Positions 25,235 through 32,294 of a stretch of 64,000 bases of DNA are shown here, piece after piece (position 1 is the first letter of the stretch; each line of letters opens with the position of its first letter). Source of the DNA: Devosia sp. (GTDB taxonomy: Bacteria; Pseudomonadota; Alphaproteobacteria; Rhizobiales; Devosiaceae); contig JADGNE010000030.1 in the NCBI GenBank assembly GCA_015234425.1, positions 62,001 through 126,000 of the forward strand, written 5' to 3'. A program made the translations under genes and the position numbers. The notes beneath the pieces are model-generated. The model did no database searches and was not told where the DNA came from. It worked only from the letters and a program-made list of their open reading frames with translations.

Positions 25235-26587
25235 TCACACCGCCAGCGAGTGCCGGCCCATTCCGGCGGCGAGATAGGTGTCGAACTGGGCCGCGATGGT
25301 GCGCACGAAGGGTTTTCCTTTTTCCGTCACGACGAAGCACTCGCCGTCCATGGCGGTCATCCCGTCCACATCGGTCAGGGCGATCTGTCGCGCTTCCTCC
25401 ATCAGTGCCTTGCCGCCGCCCCAGAAACCCTCAAGGTCCCTCGGGTCGAGGGCATAGCGGCAGAGCAGAGCTGAAATCGCCTCTGCCCGCAGCCGATCGA
25501 TCGGGGTCAGGGCAAAGCCCCGCGCCACGGCAACGCCGCCTTCCAGCACAGCGCGGGAATAATCGCCGGTGGCGGTGATATTCTGCACATAGCCCTGCGG
25601 CATCTGCCCGATGGCCGAGGCCCCGAGCCCGATCAGCGCATCGGCGGCATCATCGGTATAGCCCTGGAAATTGCGCTTCAGCGTGCCGGTCCGCGCCGCT
25701 ATGGCGAGGCTATCGGTCGGCACTGCGAAATGATCAAAACCGATGGGCTCCATGCCGCCCGCGACCAGCAAATCCGCAGCCAGTTGCGCCTGGGCGAACC
25801 GATCGTGCTTGCCCGGCAGTGCATCCTCCGGGAGCATCTTCTGATGCGTCTTCATCCACGGCACATGCGCATAACCAAAGAGCGCCGCCCGATCCGGATT
25901 GAGCGACAGCGCCGCCCTGATGGTTTGCGCCAGCCCCTCCTGGGTCTGAAACGGCAGGCCATAGAGGAGATCGAGATTGACCGAGCGCACGCCGCGCTGG
26001 CGCATCGCCGCGACCACGTCGCGCGTATCCTCAAAACTCTGCAGCCGGTTGATCGCCTTTTGCACTTTGGGATCAAAATCCTGCACGCCGATGCTGGCCC
26101 GGGTCAGCCCGAACTGCGCCATGGCGTCATAGCGGCCGTCGTCGATGTCGTTGGGGTCGATCTCGATGCTGATTTCTGCTTTCGGGGCGATGGTGAAGCG
26201 CTCGGCGAGCCGCGCCCGCAGGGCGAGCAGGTCGGCCGGCTTCAGCATTGTCGGCGAACCGCCGCCGAGATGGATGGCCGCCACCAGTCCGCGGCCGTCC
26301 AGCTGGGCCGATACCCAGTCGATCTCGGCATAAAGGGCGCGCAGATAGTCGGCGATCGGCTCGTAGCGCAGCGTGTGCTTGGTTTGGCAGCCGCAGAACC
26401 AGCACAGCCGGTCGCAATAGGGGATGTGGAGATAAAGCGAAATCGTGGCGTCGGCCGGCAGGCCCTGCAGCCAGGAGGCATAGGTTCTGTTGGTCACCCC
26501 GGCGTGGAAATGGGGCGCGGTGGGATAGCTGGTGTAGCGCGGTACGGGCGTCGAATAGCGTTCGACAAGGTCTGCCGTCGGGGTCAA
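25235..26587 (-). CDS. hemN: oxygen-independent coproporphyrinogen III oxidase
   Basis: This radical-SAM enzyme converts coproporphyrinogen III to protoporphyrinogen IX without oxygen. The 450-residue protein has the cluster ligands C58, C62 and C65 plus C67 in YCDRLCWFCGC, preceded by RYTSYPTAPHF near the N-terminus, the HemN mark that separates it from HemW. The start codon is TTG at 26587, behind AAAGGAT and overlapping the TGA of the upstream gene. It forms a two-gene operon with the helical protein, and an FNR-type box lies upstream of that gene. It ends three bases from the convergent NadE-like gene. Confidence 0.93.
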   Translation of the reverse strand: MTPTADLVERYSTPVPRYTSYPTAPHFHAGVTNRTYASWLQGLPADATISLYLHIPYCDRLCWFCGCQTKHTLRYEPIADYLRALYAEIDWVSAQLDGRGLVAAIHLGGGSPTMLKPADLLALRARLAERFTIAPKAEISIEIDPNDIDDGRYDAMAQFGLTRASIGVQDFDPKVQKAINRLQSFEDTRDVVAAMRQRGVRSVNLDLLYGLPFQTQEGLAQTIRAALSLNPDRAALFGYAHVPWMKTHQKMLPEDALPGKHDRFAQAQLAADLLVAGGMEPIGFDHFAVPTDSLAIAARTGTLKRNFQGYTDDAADALIGLGASAIGQMPQGYVQNITATGDYSRAVLEGGVAVARGFALTPIDRLRAEAISALLCRYALDPRDLEGFWGGGKALMEEARQIALTDVDGMTAMDGECFVVTEKGKPFVRTIAAQFDTYLAAGMGRHSLAV

Positions 26588-27021
26588 TTGGCGATCCTTT
26601 CAGGGTCCAGCGCCAGAAGGCGCAGCCATTCACTTTCGGTCGCCACATGGCGCCGCATGCTGTCGAAAAAAGCGCGCAGCAAATAGCCGAGCGCATCGGC
26701 GGAGGGCCGGGGTTCGCCACGCATCAGGGCGCGCAGCGCATCGCTCACCTCCGCGGCGGCGGCCGTGTCAGCGCGCTGCGCCTTCTGGCGGCGTTCGACC
26801 GCGTCGGGGTCGCTGATGAGCAGGAGCGGGAACAGTCGGGCCGCTTCGGCCGTCTGCAGCGTCTTGAGGCTGGGCTCCAGCCCCTCGATCAGCCGGTGGC
26901 AAAGCGCGGCGTCGACGCGCCCGGGCAGGGCGTCGGCCAGCGCCTCGAGACCATCGCAGATGGCCAACATCTCTTGATAGGCTGCATGCAGCGCGCCCAT
27001 CGGGGGCGACGGCTTGGCCAT
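26584..27021 (-). CDS. helical protein upstream of hemN, possibly hemerythrin-like
   Basis: A 145-residue, all-helical protein with no signal peptide. His12, His42 and His125 with Glu129 lie on predicted helices and recall a degenerate hemerythrin-like domain, but the complete five-His pattern is absent, so the assignment is weak. I chose the ATG at 27021 because GGAG lies seven bases upstream; a GTG at 27036 is possible. Its stop overlaps the TTG start of hemN. The FNR-type box at 27084-27097 sits about 70 bases upstream, so it should be induced with hemN when oxygen is low. Function is unknown. Confidence 0.72.
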   Translation of the reverse strand: MAKPSPPMGALHAAYQEMLAICDGLEALADALPGRVDAALCHRLIEGLEPSLKTLQTAEAARLFPLLLISDPDAVERRQKAQRADTAAAAEVSDALRALMRGEPRPSADALGYLLRAFFDSMRRHVATESEWLRLLALDPERIAN

Positions 27022-27083
27022 GCTTGTGCTCCGCACCAGAACTATTTCTGGAGCTGTGCTAACACGCCGTCAGGGCACCGCTT

Positions 27084-27097
27084 TTGACAAGGATCAA
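27084..27097 (-). promoter_or_regulatory. FNR/FixK-type binding site upstream of the hemN operon
   Basis: The sequence TTGAC-AAGG-ATCAA (read on the plus strand) matches the TTGAT-N4-ATCAA consensus of FNR/FixK regulators at nine of ten half-site bases. Its centre is about 70 bases upstream of the start at 27021, suitable for activation at low oxygen. Confidence 0.72.
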
Positions 27098-27147
27098 GCC
27101 GGGAGCAGAAAGAGCGGGGCGGAGCCGCCGCCCTCATGCCCTTGCGC

Positions 27148-27522
27148 CTACTCCGCCAACGCGCTCGGATTATAGAGGCGCAGCGGGCGGATTTCATAGG
27201 AGCCGCCATCTGGATTTGCCTTGGCGAGATCCCGCGCGAAATCCAGCGCCTCGTCCATATTCTGGCAATCGGCGACGTAAAACCCGAGGAACTGCTCCTT
27301 GGTTTCGGCAAAGGGGCCGTCGAAGACAACAGGCTCGCCGGAACTCTTGCGCAGGGTTTTTGCCTCGTCGGTGTTCCACAGGCGCACCACCGGGCCGAGC
27401 TTGCCCTTATCACTCATCTGCGCCTGGACGGCGCCAAGGCGCTCCATGCAGGCAGCGTCTTCTTCCGGCGTCCATTCGGACACCGCTTTTTCGTCATTGT
27501 AGCAGAGAACAGCGTAGAGCAT
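27148..27522 (-). CDS. YciI family (DGPF domain) protein
   Basis: A 124-residue dimeric alpha-beta-barrel-type protein with the family signature DGPFAETKEQFLGFYV and the N-terminal strand MLYAVLCYND. YciI/DGPF proteins are small and of uncertain activity; the fold is related to ferredoxin-like muconolactone isomerases. In many bacteria they sit beside ECF sigma factor genes, but none is adjacent here. The ATG at 27522 has GGAGG nine bases upstream. It is on the same strand as the hemN operon but separated by 126 bases containing the FNR-type box, so it is probably transcribed separately. Confidence 0.82.
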   Translation of the reverse strand: MLYAVLCYNDEKAVSEWTPEEDAACMERLGAVQAQMSDKGKLGPVVRLWNTDEAKTLRKSSGEPVVFDGPFAETKEQFLGFYVADCQNMDEALDFARDLAKANPDGGSYEIRPLRLYNPSALAE

Positions 27523-27581
27523 CGGGGCACCCCTCCTCCGGTTTGGCGCGAACTATTGCGCCATAGCACCCAAAAATCCAG

Positions 27582-28454
27582 TCACGTTCCCGGCTCTGTT
27601 TCGGCGCGGGGGCGCGCGATGGTGGCGGTGGCGCCGATCGAGGCGAAGATGATCGCCGCCATGCCGGCCAGTTGCAGGGGCGAGAGCCGCTCGCCGAGGA
27701 TGACAAGGCCCGACAGCGCGGCGAGAGCGGGCTGGCCGCTCATCAATATGCCAAAGAGGCGCGAGGGGATTTTGGGCAGCGCCACCATGTCGAGCGCATA
27801 GGGAATGGCGCTCGAGAGCAGGGCCACGGCGAGGGCGAGGGGCCAGATGGACACGTCGAGCAGGGCCGTGCCGGCCTCGGCTATGCCAAAGGGCAGGGCG
27901 ATGACCGCCGCCGTACCGACACCGAGCGCTGCAGTATGCGGCCCGCCACCGGTCCCGGCGCGCTGGCCGAAGACGATATAGCCGGCCCAGCAGGCTCCGG
28001 CGCAGAGCGCCAGCACAATGCCGATCAGCGAGACGTCGCCCTCGATCCCGGCCCAGGGCAGCAACAGGGCAAATCCAGCGACCGCAAGAATGATCCAGAA
28101 GAAGTCGAGCGGACGCCGGGCCCCGAACAGCGCTACCGCCAGCGGGCCGGTAAACTCCAGCGCCACGGCGAGGCCGAGCGGAATAAGGGAGATGGCGGCA
28201 TAAAAGAAGAGGTTCATCGAGCCCATCGCCACCCCATAGAGCAGCACCGCACGCTTCTGCTTGCCGTCGAGAGCATGGCGCCATGGCCGAAAAACAATGA
28301 TCAGCACCAGCGCCGCCAGCGTCAGGCGCAGCGCCGTCGCCCCGGCTGCGCCCACCAGTGGAAACAGCATCTTGGCAAAGCTCGACCCGGTCGCGGTGAA
28401 CACCATGCCGAGCGTGACGAGGAGAACAGGAACAAGAAGAGTGTTGGGCCGCAC
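27582..28454 (-). CDS. EamA/DMT family transporter (RhtA-like)
   Basis: A 290-residue membrane protein with ten hydrophobic helices in two EamA repeats. The C-terminal repeat contains ALDMVALPKIPSRLFGILMS followed by QPALAALSGLVILGERL, close to the RhtA subgroup that exports threonine and homoserine. It would act in the inner membrane as a metabolite exporter. The start is GTG at 28454 with only a weak ribosome site. It is the last minus-strand gene before the 28455-28846 intergenic region. Confidence 0.82.
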   Translation of the reverse strand: MRPNTLLVPVLLVTLGMVFTATGSSFAKMLFPLVGAAGATALRLTLAALVLIIVFRPWRHALDGKQKRAVLLYGVAMGSMNLFFYAAISLIPLGLAVALEFTGPLAVALFGARRPLDFFWIILAVAGFALLLPWAGIEGDVSLIGIVLALCAGACWAGYIVFGQRAGTGGGPHTAALGVGTAAVIALPFGIAEAGTALLDVSIWPLALAVALLSSAIPYALDMVALPKIPSRLFGILMSGQPALAALSGLVILGERLSPLQLAGMAAIIFASIGATATIARPRAETEPGT

Positions 28455-28596
28455 GGCAAGCGCTCGGAAGAAGAGGTCCTCGAGCCTCTATCAGGCTTTT
28501 GGGGGAATGCACATGGCATCGAAGATGGGTGGGATCTTCATCCGCGCGTACCCATCACCCGGCTTGCGTGGATGATCCAGTTTTGTGGCACGATGG

Positions 28597-28619
28597 ATTG
28601 CCCGGACGGGCCGGGCAAT
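28597..28619. repeat. short palindromic intergenic repeat, copy A
   Basis: ATTGCCCGG (28597-28605) pairs with CCGGGCAAT (28611-28619) around a 5-base loop. The same arms occur at 35305-35327, so this is a dispersed REP-like hairpin and not a gene-specific site. Confidence 0.75.
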
Positions 28620-28696
28620 GACGATGGGGGATGAATAGGGGGGGCCGGTCGGGGACGACGTTTGTCGTGAGATCGTGCCCCGAGCGCGAATGGGGC

Positions 28697-28823
28697 CTCC
28701 CTCCCCCTTGTGGGGACGGAATGAGGGTGGGGGTCGGGTGTCCCGCAATTTAATAGCCCCCACCCCAGCGCCGCTACGGCCTTTCGGCCGAGCTTTGCTA
28801 CCCTCCCCACAAGGGGGAGGGAG
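28697..28823. repeat. MITE/REP-like element with perfect 20-bp terminal inverted repeats
   Basis: The 20 bases at 28697-28716 are the exact reverse complement of 28804-28823 (core CCCCCTTGTGGGGA). Inside lies a second inverted pair, GGGTGGGGG at 28725-28733 with CCCCCACCC at 28757-28765, and a small hairpin GGCCTTTCGGCC near 28779-28790. The whole 127-base unit could fold into one long hairpin. It encodes nothing visible. Whether it is repeated elsewhere in the genome cannot be seen from this window. Confidence 0.78.
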
Positions 28824-28846
28824 CGCAGGAGCCGTTGTTCCTCGCG

Positions 28847-29218
28847 CTAATAAAAAATCCCCGTCCCGCCGCCGTCGACCTGTTTTACCCGAGCGCCCTC
28901 CAGCACTGCCGGATCGAGAAGCCGCGCATTGATCCCCAGCCGGTCCCGGCTTGCGGCGCGGGGGTACCAGTGGGTGACGCAGCCGCAGGTGCTGCAGCGG
29001 TGAAAGTCAATGTGCTGCCCGTTCCACGCATAGGCATTGGTGGGCTCGGCGGTGATGGTCACCTCCGCCTTGGAATAATAGGCCCAGAGCACGCCATAGC
29101 GGCGGCAGAGGCTGCAGTTGCAGTGCGTGACCTCGAGCGGCGCATGGGCGAGACGCAGGGTCACCGCGCCACAATGACAGCTGCAGAGGACGCTGTGGTC
29201 CGGTTCCGGATCAGACAT
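28847..29218 (-). CDS. GFA family (CENP-V/Mss4-like) zinc protein
   Basis: A 123-residue protein with the cysteine pairs of the GFA fold: LCSCHCGAV at 11-19, HCNCSLC at 32-38 and RCSTCGC near 84-90. The order and spacing match the GFA protein at 4485-4847, although the two are divergent in sequence. It probably binds one or two zinc ions in the cytoplasm. Its substrate is not known, and formaldehyde activation has been shown only for a few relatives. It is divergent to the aldo/keto reductase gene, with 96 bases between them. Confidence 0.85.
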   Translation of the reverse strand: MSDPEPDHSVLCSCHCGAVTLRLAHAPLEVTHCNCSLCRRYGVLWAYYSKAEVTITAEPTNAYAWNGQHIDFHRCSTCGCVTHWYPRAASRDRLGINARLLDPAVLEGARVKQVDGGGTGIFY

Positions 29219-29314
29219 GAAACCCCTCCCAAATCTCCTCAGCGCATAAAGCCAGATTGACCCGAAAGGGGCAATTCTTTAGCCCTGTAGAATAGAACAA
29301 AGGAGGAATGCCCG

Positions 29315-30376
29315 ATGGAGTATCGCTATCTCGGCCGCTCAGGTCTGAAAGTCTCGGTTCTCACCATGGGGACGATGACTTTTGGGGGCAATGAGCGGAT
29401 CGGCCACACCGATCTTGCGGGTGCGGCGCGTCAGGTCGACCTCTGCCTCGATGCCGGCATCAATCTCTATGACACGGCCAATGTCTATAATGCCGGGGTG
29501 TCCGAGGAAATTCTTGGGGCGGTGCTCAAGGAGAATGGGCGGCGACAAAAGGCGCTGGTGGCCACAAAGGTCCGCTTCAAGATGGGTGAGGGGCCCAATC
29601 AGATCGGGCTCTCGCGCCACCACATCATCGAGCAGTGCAAGGCCAGCCTCAAGCGCCTCCAGACCGATGTCATCGATCTCTATCAGGTGCATGAATGGGA
29701 TGGGATGACCCCCATCGAGGAGACTATGGAAGCGCTCGATACGCTCGTGCGCCACGGCCATGTCCGCTATATCGGCTGCTCGAACTACTCGGGCTGGCAC
29801 ATCATGAAGGCGCTGATGGCCGCCGACAAACGGGCCGGCGAACGGTTCGTCTCCCAGCAAATCCATTATTCGCTCCATAGCCGCGACGCCGAATATGAAC
29901 TCGTGCCCATTTCGCAGGATCAGGGGCTTGGCATCTTCGTCTGGTCGCCGCTGGCGGGCGGTCTGCTCTCCGGAAAATACCGTCGCGAAGGTGGTCCCGA
30001 GAGCGGCCGGCATGTCGGCGGGTTCCGCGAGCCGCCGGTCTATGACTGGGACAAGCTCTACGACGTCATCGACACCATTGTTGCCATCGCCGAAGAGCGC
30101 GGTGTCTCCGGCGCGCAGGTGGCGCTGAGCTGGCTCCTCGGACGGCCGGGCGTCACCTCGACCATCATCGGCGGACGCAGTGAAGAGCAGTTCCGTGACA
30201 ATATCGCGGCGGCAAGCCTTGTGCTCAGCGCCGAAGAGCGGGAAAGGCTGGATCAGGTGAGCCGCCCGCCGCTGCTCTATCCCTATTGGCACCAATCGTT
30301 CTCCGCGCAGGACCGTCTTGGTCCGGCGGATCGCGATCTCATCGCTCCTTACGCAAAGGAATTCTCGCGTGGCTGA
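29315..30376 (+). CDS. aldo/keto reductase
   Basis: A 353-residue NADPH-dependent oxidoreductase. The catalytic tetrad is visible as D53, Y58, K85 and H126 (YDTANVYNAG, ATKVRF, YQVHEW). The C-terminal cofactor segment TSTIIGGRSEEQFRDNI follows. It is of the AKR11/Tas-like long form. AAAGGAGG lies eight bases before the ATG at 29315, a strong ribosome site. It overlaps the FAA-family gene by eight bases, and the RecD-like helicase gene follows directly, so the three form an operon. Its natural carbonyl substrate is unknown. Confidence 0.92.
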   Translation: MEYRYLGRSGLKVSVLTMGTMTFGGNERIGHTDLAGAARQVDLCLDAGINLYDTANVYNAGVSEEILGAVLKENGRRQKALVATKVRFKMGEGPNQIGLSRHHIIEQCKASLKRLQTDVIDLYQVHEWDGMTPIEETMEALDTLVRHGHVRYIGCSNYSGWHIMKALMAADKRAGERFVSQQIHYSLHSRDAEYELVPISQDQGLGIFVWSPLAGGLLSGKYRREGGPESGRHVGGFREPPVYDWDKLYDVIDTIVAIAEERGVSGAQVALSWLLGRPGVTSTIIGGRSEEQFRDNIAAASLVLSAEERERLDQVSRPPLLYPYWHQSFSAQDRLGPADRDLIAPYAKEFSRG

Positions 30377-31052
30377 TTTCGTTTTCGCCCCTCCCGCACC
30401 GGTCACCATTCCCGTTGCGGGCGGCGGGATGTTTCCCGTCCGAAGGGTGTTCTGCGTTGGGCGCAATTATGCCGAGCACGCCCTCGAGATGGGCGGGGAT
30501 ACGCGCGAGCCGCCGTTTTTCTTCACCAAGCCGGCCGATGCTGTCGTGTCGGGGGGGAGAGATATCCCCTATCCCCCGCAGACGAGTGATCTTCATCACG
30601 AGATCGAGCTGGTCGTCGCCATCGGCAAGGGTGGCGCCGATATCGCCGCTGCAGACGCGGCGAGCCATATTTTCGGCTATGCCGTCGGGATCGACCTGAC
30701 GCGGCGTGACCTCCAGGCGCTCGCCAAGAAAACCGGTCGGCCGTGGGACATGGCCAAGGGTTTTGATTTTTCCGCACCTATCGGGGACATCGCCCCGGTT
30801 TCCGCCAGTGGCCATCCGGCCGACGGGGCCATTACGCTCGAGGTCAATGGTGTTAACCGACAGCGCGGAATGCTGTCGGAAATGACCTGGGATGTTAACA
30901 GTGTGGTAGCCGATCTGTCGCGTTACGTGACACTTGCGCCGGGCGATATCATCATGACCGGCACCCCCGCCGGGGTGGCTGCAGTGGTGCGTGGGGACCT
31001 GCTCGAGGGCAAGGTTGAAGGCGTCGGCACGGTCACGGCGAGGATCGTCTGA
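30369..31052 (+). CDS. fumarylacetoacetate hydrolase (FAH) family protein
   Basis: A 227-residue enzyme of the FAH superfamily. CVGRNYAEHALE is the conserved entry motif. The metal ligands are in DLHHEIELVV (E-x-E) and YAVGIDLTRRD (Asp), and the glycine-rich TGTPAGVA is near the C-terminus. Such short forms hydrolyse fumarylpyruvate or acylpyruvates, or decarboxylate oxaloacetate. The start is GTG at 30369, with AAGGA nine bases upstream and inside the end of the aldo/keto reductase gene. A longer frame to 30318 is not family-like. Its stop is fused to the next start as TGATG. Confidence 0.9.
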   Translation: MADFVFAPPAPVTIPVAGGGMFPVRRVFCVGRNYAEHALEMGGDTREPPFFFTKPADAVVSGGRDIPYPPQTSDLHHEIELVVAIGKGGADIAAADAASHIFGYAVGIDLTRRDLQALAKKTGRPWDMAKGFDFSAPIGDIAPVSASGHPADGAITLEVNGVNRQRGMLSEMTWDVNSVVADLSRYVTLAPGDIIMTGTPAGVAAVVRGDLLEGKVEGVGTVTARIV

Positions 31053-32140
31053 TGCCGGTCTGGTCGTCCCAGCAGGATGCGGCGCTTATCGCCGTGTCCA
31101 ATTGGCTCAAGGACCGCAATGGCCCGCAGGTGTTCCGGCTATTTGGTTGGGCGGGCACAGGAAAATCGACGCTCGCCGTGCATCTGGCGCAGGATATCCG
31201 CTCGGTCAAATACGCCGCCTTCACCGGCAAGGCAGCCCTCGTGATGCGCAAACGCGGCTGCAAGGGCGCCCAGACCATCCACTCGCTGATCTATACGCTG
31301 GTCTCTGAAAAAGAGGGTGAGCCGCGCTTCGTCCTTGATCCGGAGAGCCCGGCTGCCGACGCGGACCTCATCGTCATCGACGAGGTCTCGATGGTCGACG
31401 AGCAATTGGGCGCTGATCTTTTGTCCTTTGGAACCAAGGTGTTGGTGCTCGGCGACCCGTTCCAGCTGCCTCCGGTCCAGGGCGCCGGCTTCTTCACCAC
31501 CGAAGAGCCGGATATCATGCTGACCGAGATCCATCGGCAGGCGGCAGACAACCCGATCATCCAGCTGTCCATGCAGGTCCGCGAAGGCGGTACGATCGAG
31601 CATGGGCAATATGGCGAGTCCCTCGTCGTCGGCCGCGACAAGGTGGACCGCGAGGCTGTGCTCGAAGCGGACCAAGTCCTTGTCGGACGGAACAAAACGC
31701 GCCTCACCTATAATGATCGCCTGCGGGAATTGAAGGGCCTGCCCTTCCACGAACCAGTGGTCGGCGACCGCATGGTGTGCCTCAGGAACAACCCGCGGAA
31801 GCGCCTGCTTAACGGGCAGATCTGGATCGTCACCGAGGCGCTCAAGCGCAATAATGGCAAATGGTCGCTCATGCTCGCCGACGACGAAGGCAAGGGCGAG
31901 GCCAAGGTCATGACTCACAAGGCGTTTTTCTCCGGCGAGGAGGATGCCATGAGCTGGCCGGAGCGGCGGCAGTTTGACGAGTTTACCTTCGGCTACTGCC
32001 TTACCGTGCACAAGGCGCAGGGCAGCCAGTGGGACAATGTCTATCTTTTTGACGAGAGCTTCGTGTTCCGCGAGGAGCGGGCGCGCTGGCTCTACACCGG
32101 CATTACCCGGGCTGCGGAGAAGATCACCATCGTCCGCTGA
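31052..32140 (+). CDS. RecD-like ATP-dependent DNA helicase (superfamily 1)
   Basis: A 362-residue single-polypeptide SF1 helicase. Walker A is GWAGTGKST at 32-40, Walker B is LIVIDEVSMVD with D110-E111, then GDPFQLPPVQGAGFF (motif III) and the C-terminal VHKAQGSQWDNVYLF with GITRAAEKI (motifs V-VI). It resembles the short RecD2/Dda-like helicases common in bacteria and phages and is not RecD of RecBCD. It is translationally coupled to a metabolic gene (TGATG at 31050-31054), an odd partnership with no clear logic. A role in replication or repair is inferred. Confidence 0.9.
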   Translation: MPVWSSQQDAALIAVSNWLKDRNGPQVFRLFGWAGTGKSTLAVHLAQDIRSVKYAAFTGKAALVMRKRGCKGAQTIHSLIYTLVSEKEGEPRFVLDPESPAADADLIVIDEVSMVDEQLGADLLSFGTKVLVLGDPFQLPPVQGAGFFTTEEPDIMLTEIHRQAADNPIIQLSMQVREGGTIEHGQYGESLVVGRDKVDREAVLEADQVLVGRNKTRLTYNDRLRELKGLPFHEPVVGDRMVCLRNNPRKRLLNGQIWIVTEALKRNNGKWSLMLADDEGKGEAKVMTHKAFFSGEEDAMSWPERRQFDEFTFGYCLTVHKAQGSQWDNVYLFDESFVFREERARWLYTGITRAAEKITIVR

Positions 32141-32212
32141 CGCCACGATTGCGCCAAACTTGACCGGCTCTGTAGAGATGGATCACGGCCGCCCTGCAAA
32201 TGACTGATCTCT

Positions 32213-32230
32213 CAAGCGCTTGAAGCGCTT
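32213..32230. promoter_or_regulatory. tandem AAGCGCTT palindromes before the antiporter gene
   Basis: CAAGCGCTTG (32213-32222) is a perfect 10-base palindrome, followed at once by AAGCGCTT (32223-32230). They lie about 65 bases upstream of the antiporter start. The CG-centred palindrome is like operators of LacI-type regulators, but there is no adjacent regulator to support this. Confidence 0.3.
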
Positions 32231-32294
32231 GCGCAGGGCGCGGTGATACCACATCATCATGATCGACATTGCCCGGCCGGGCAGGAGCCCCACC

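Larger units (their letters stand above)
28455..28846. other. 392-base gene-free region with palindromic elements
   Basis: I see no credible gene here. It holds a short hairpin at 28597-28619 and a larger inverted-repeat element at 28697-28823, both listed separately. The region between two minus-strand genes should also contain the promoter of the EamA gene. Its G-rich composition differs from the neighbouring coding sequence. Confidence 0.7.
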
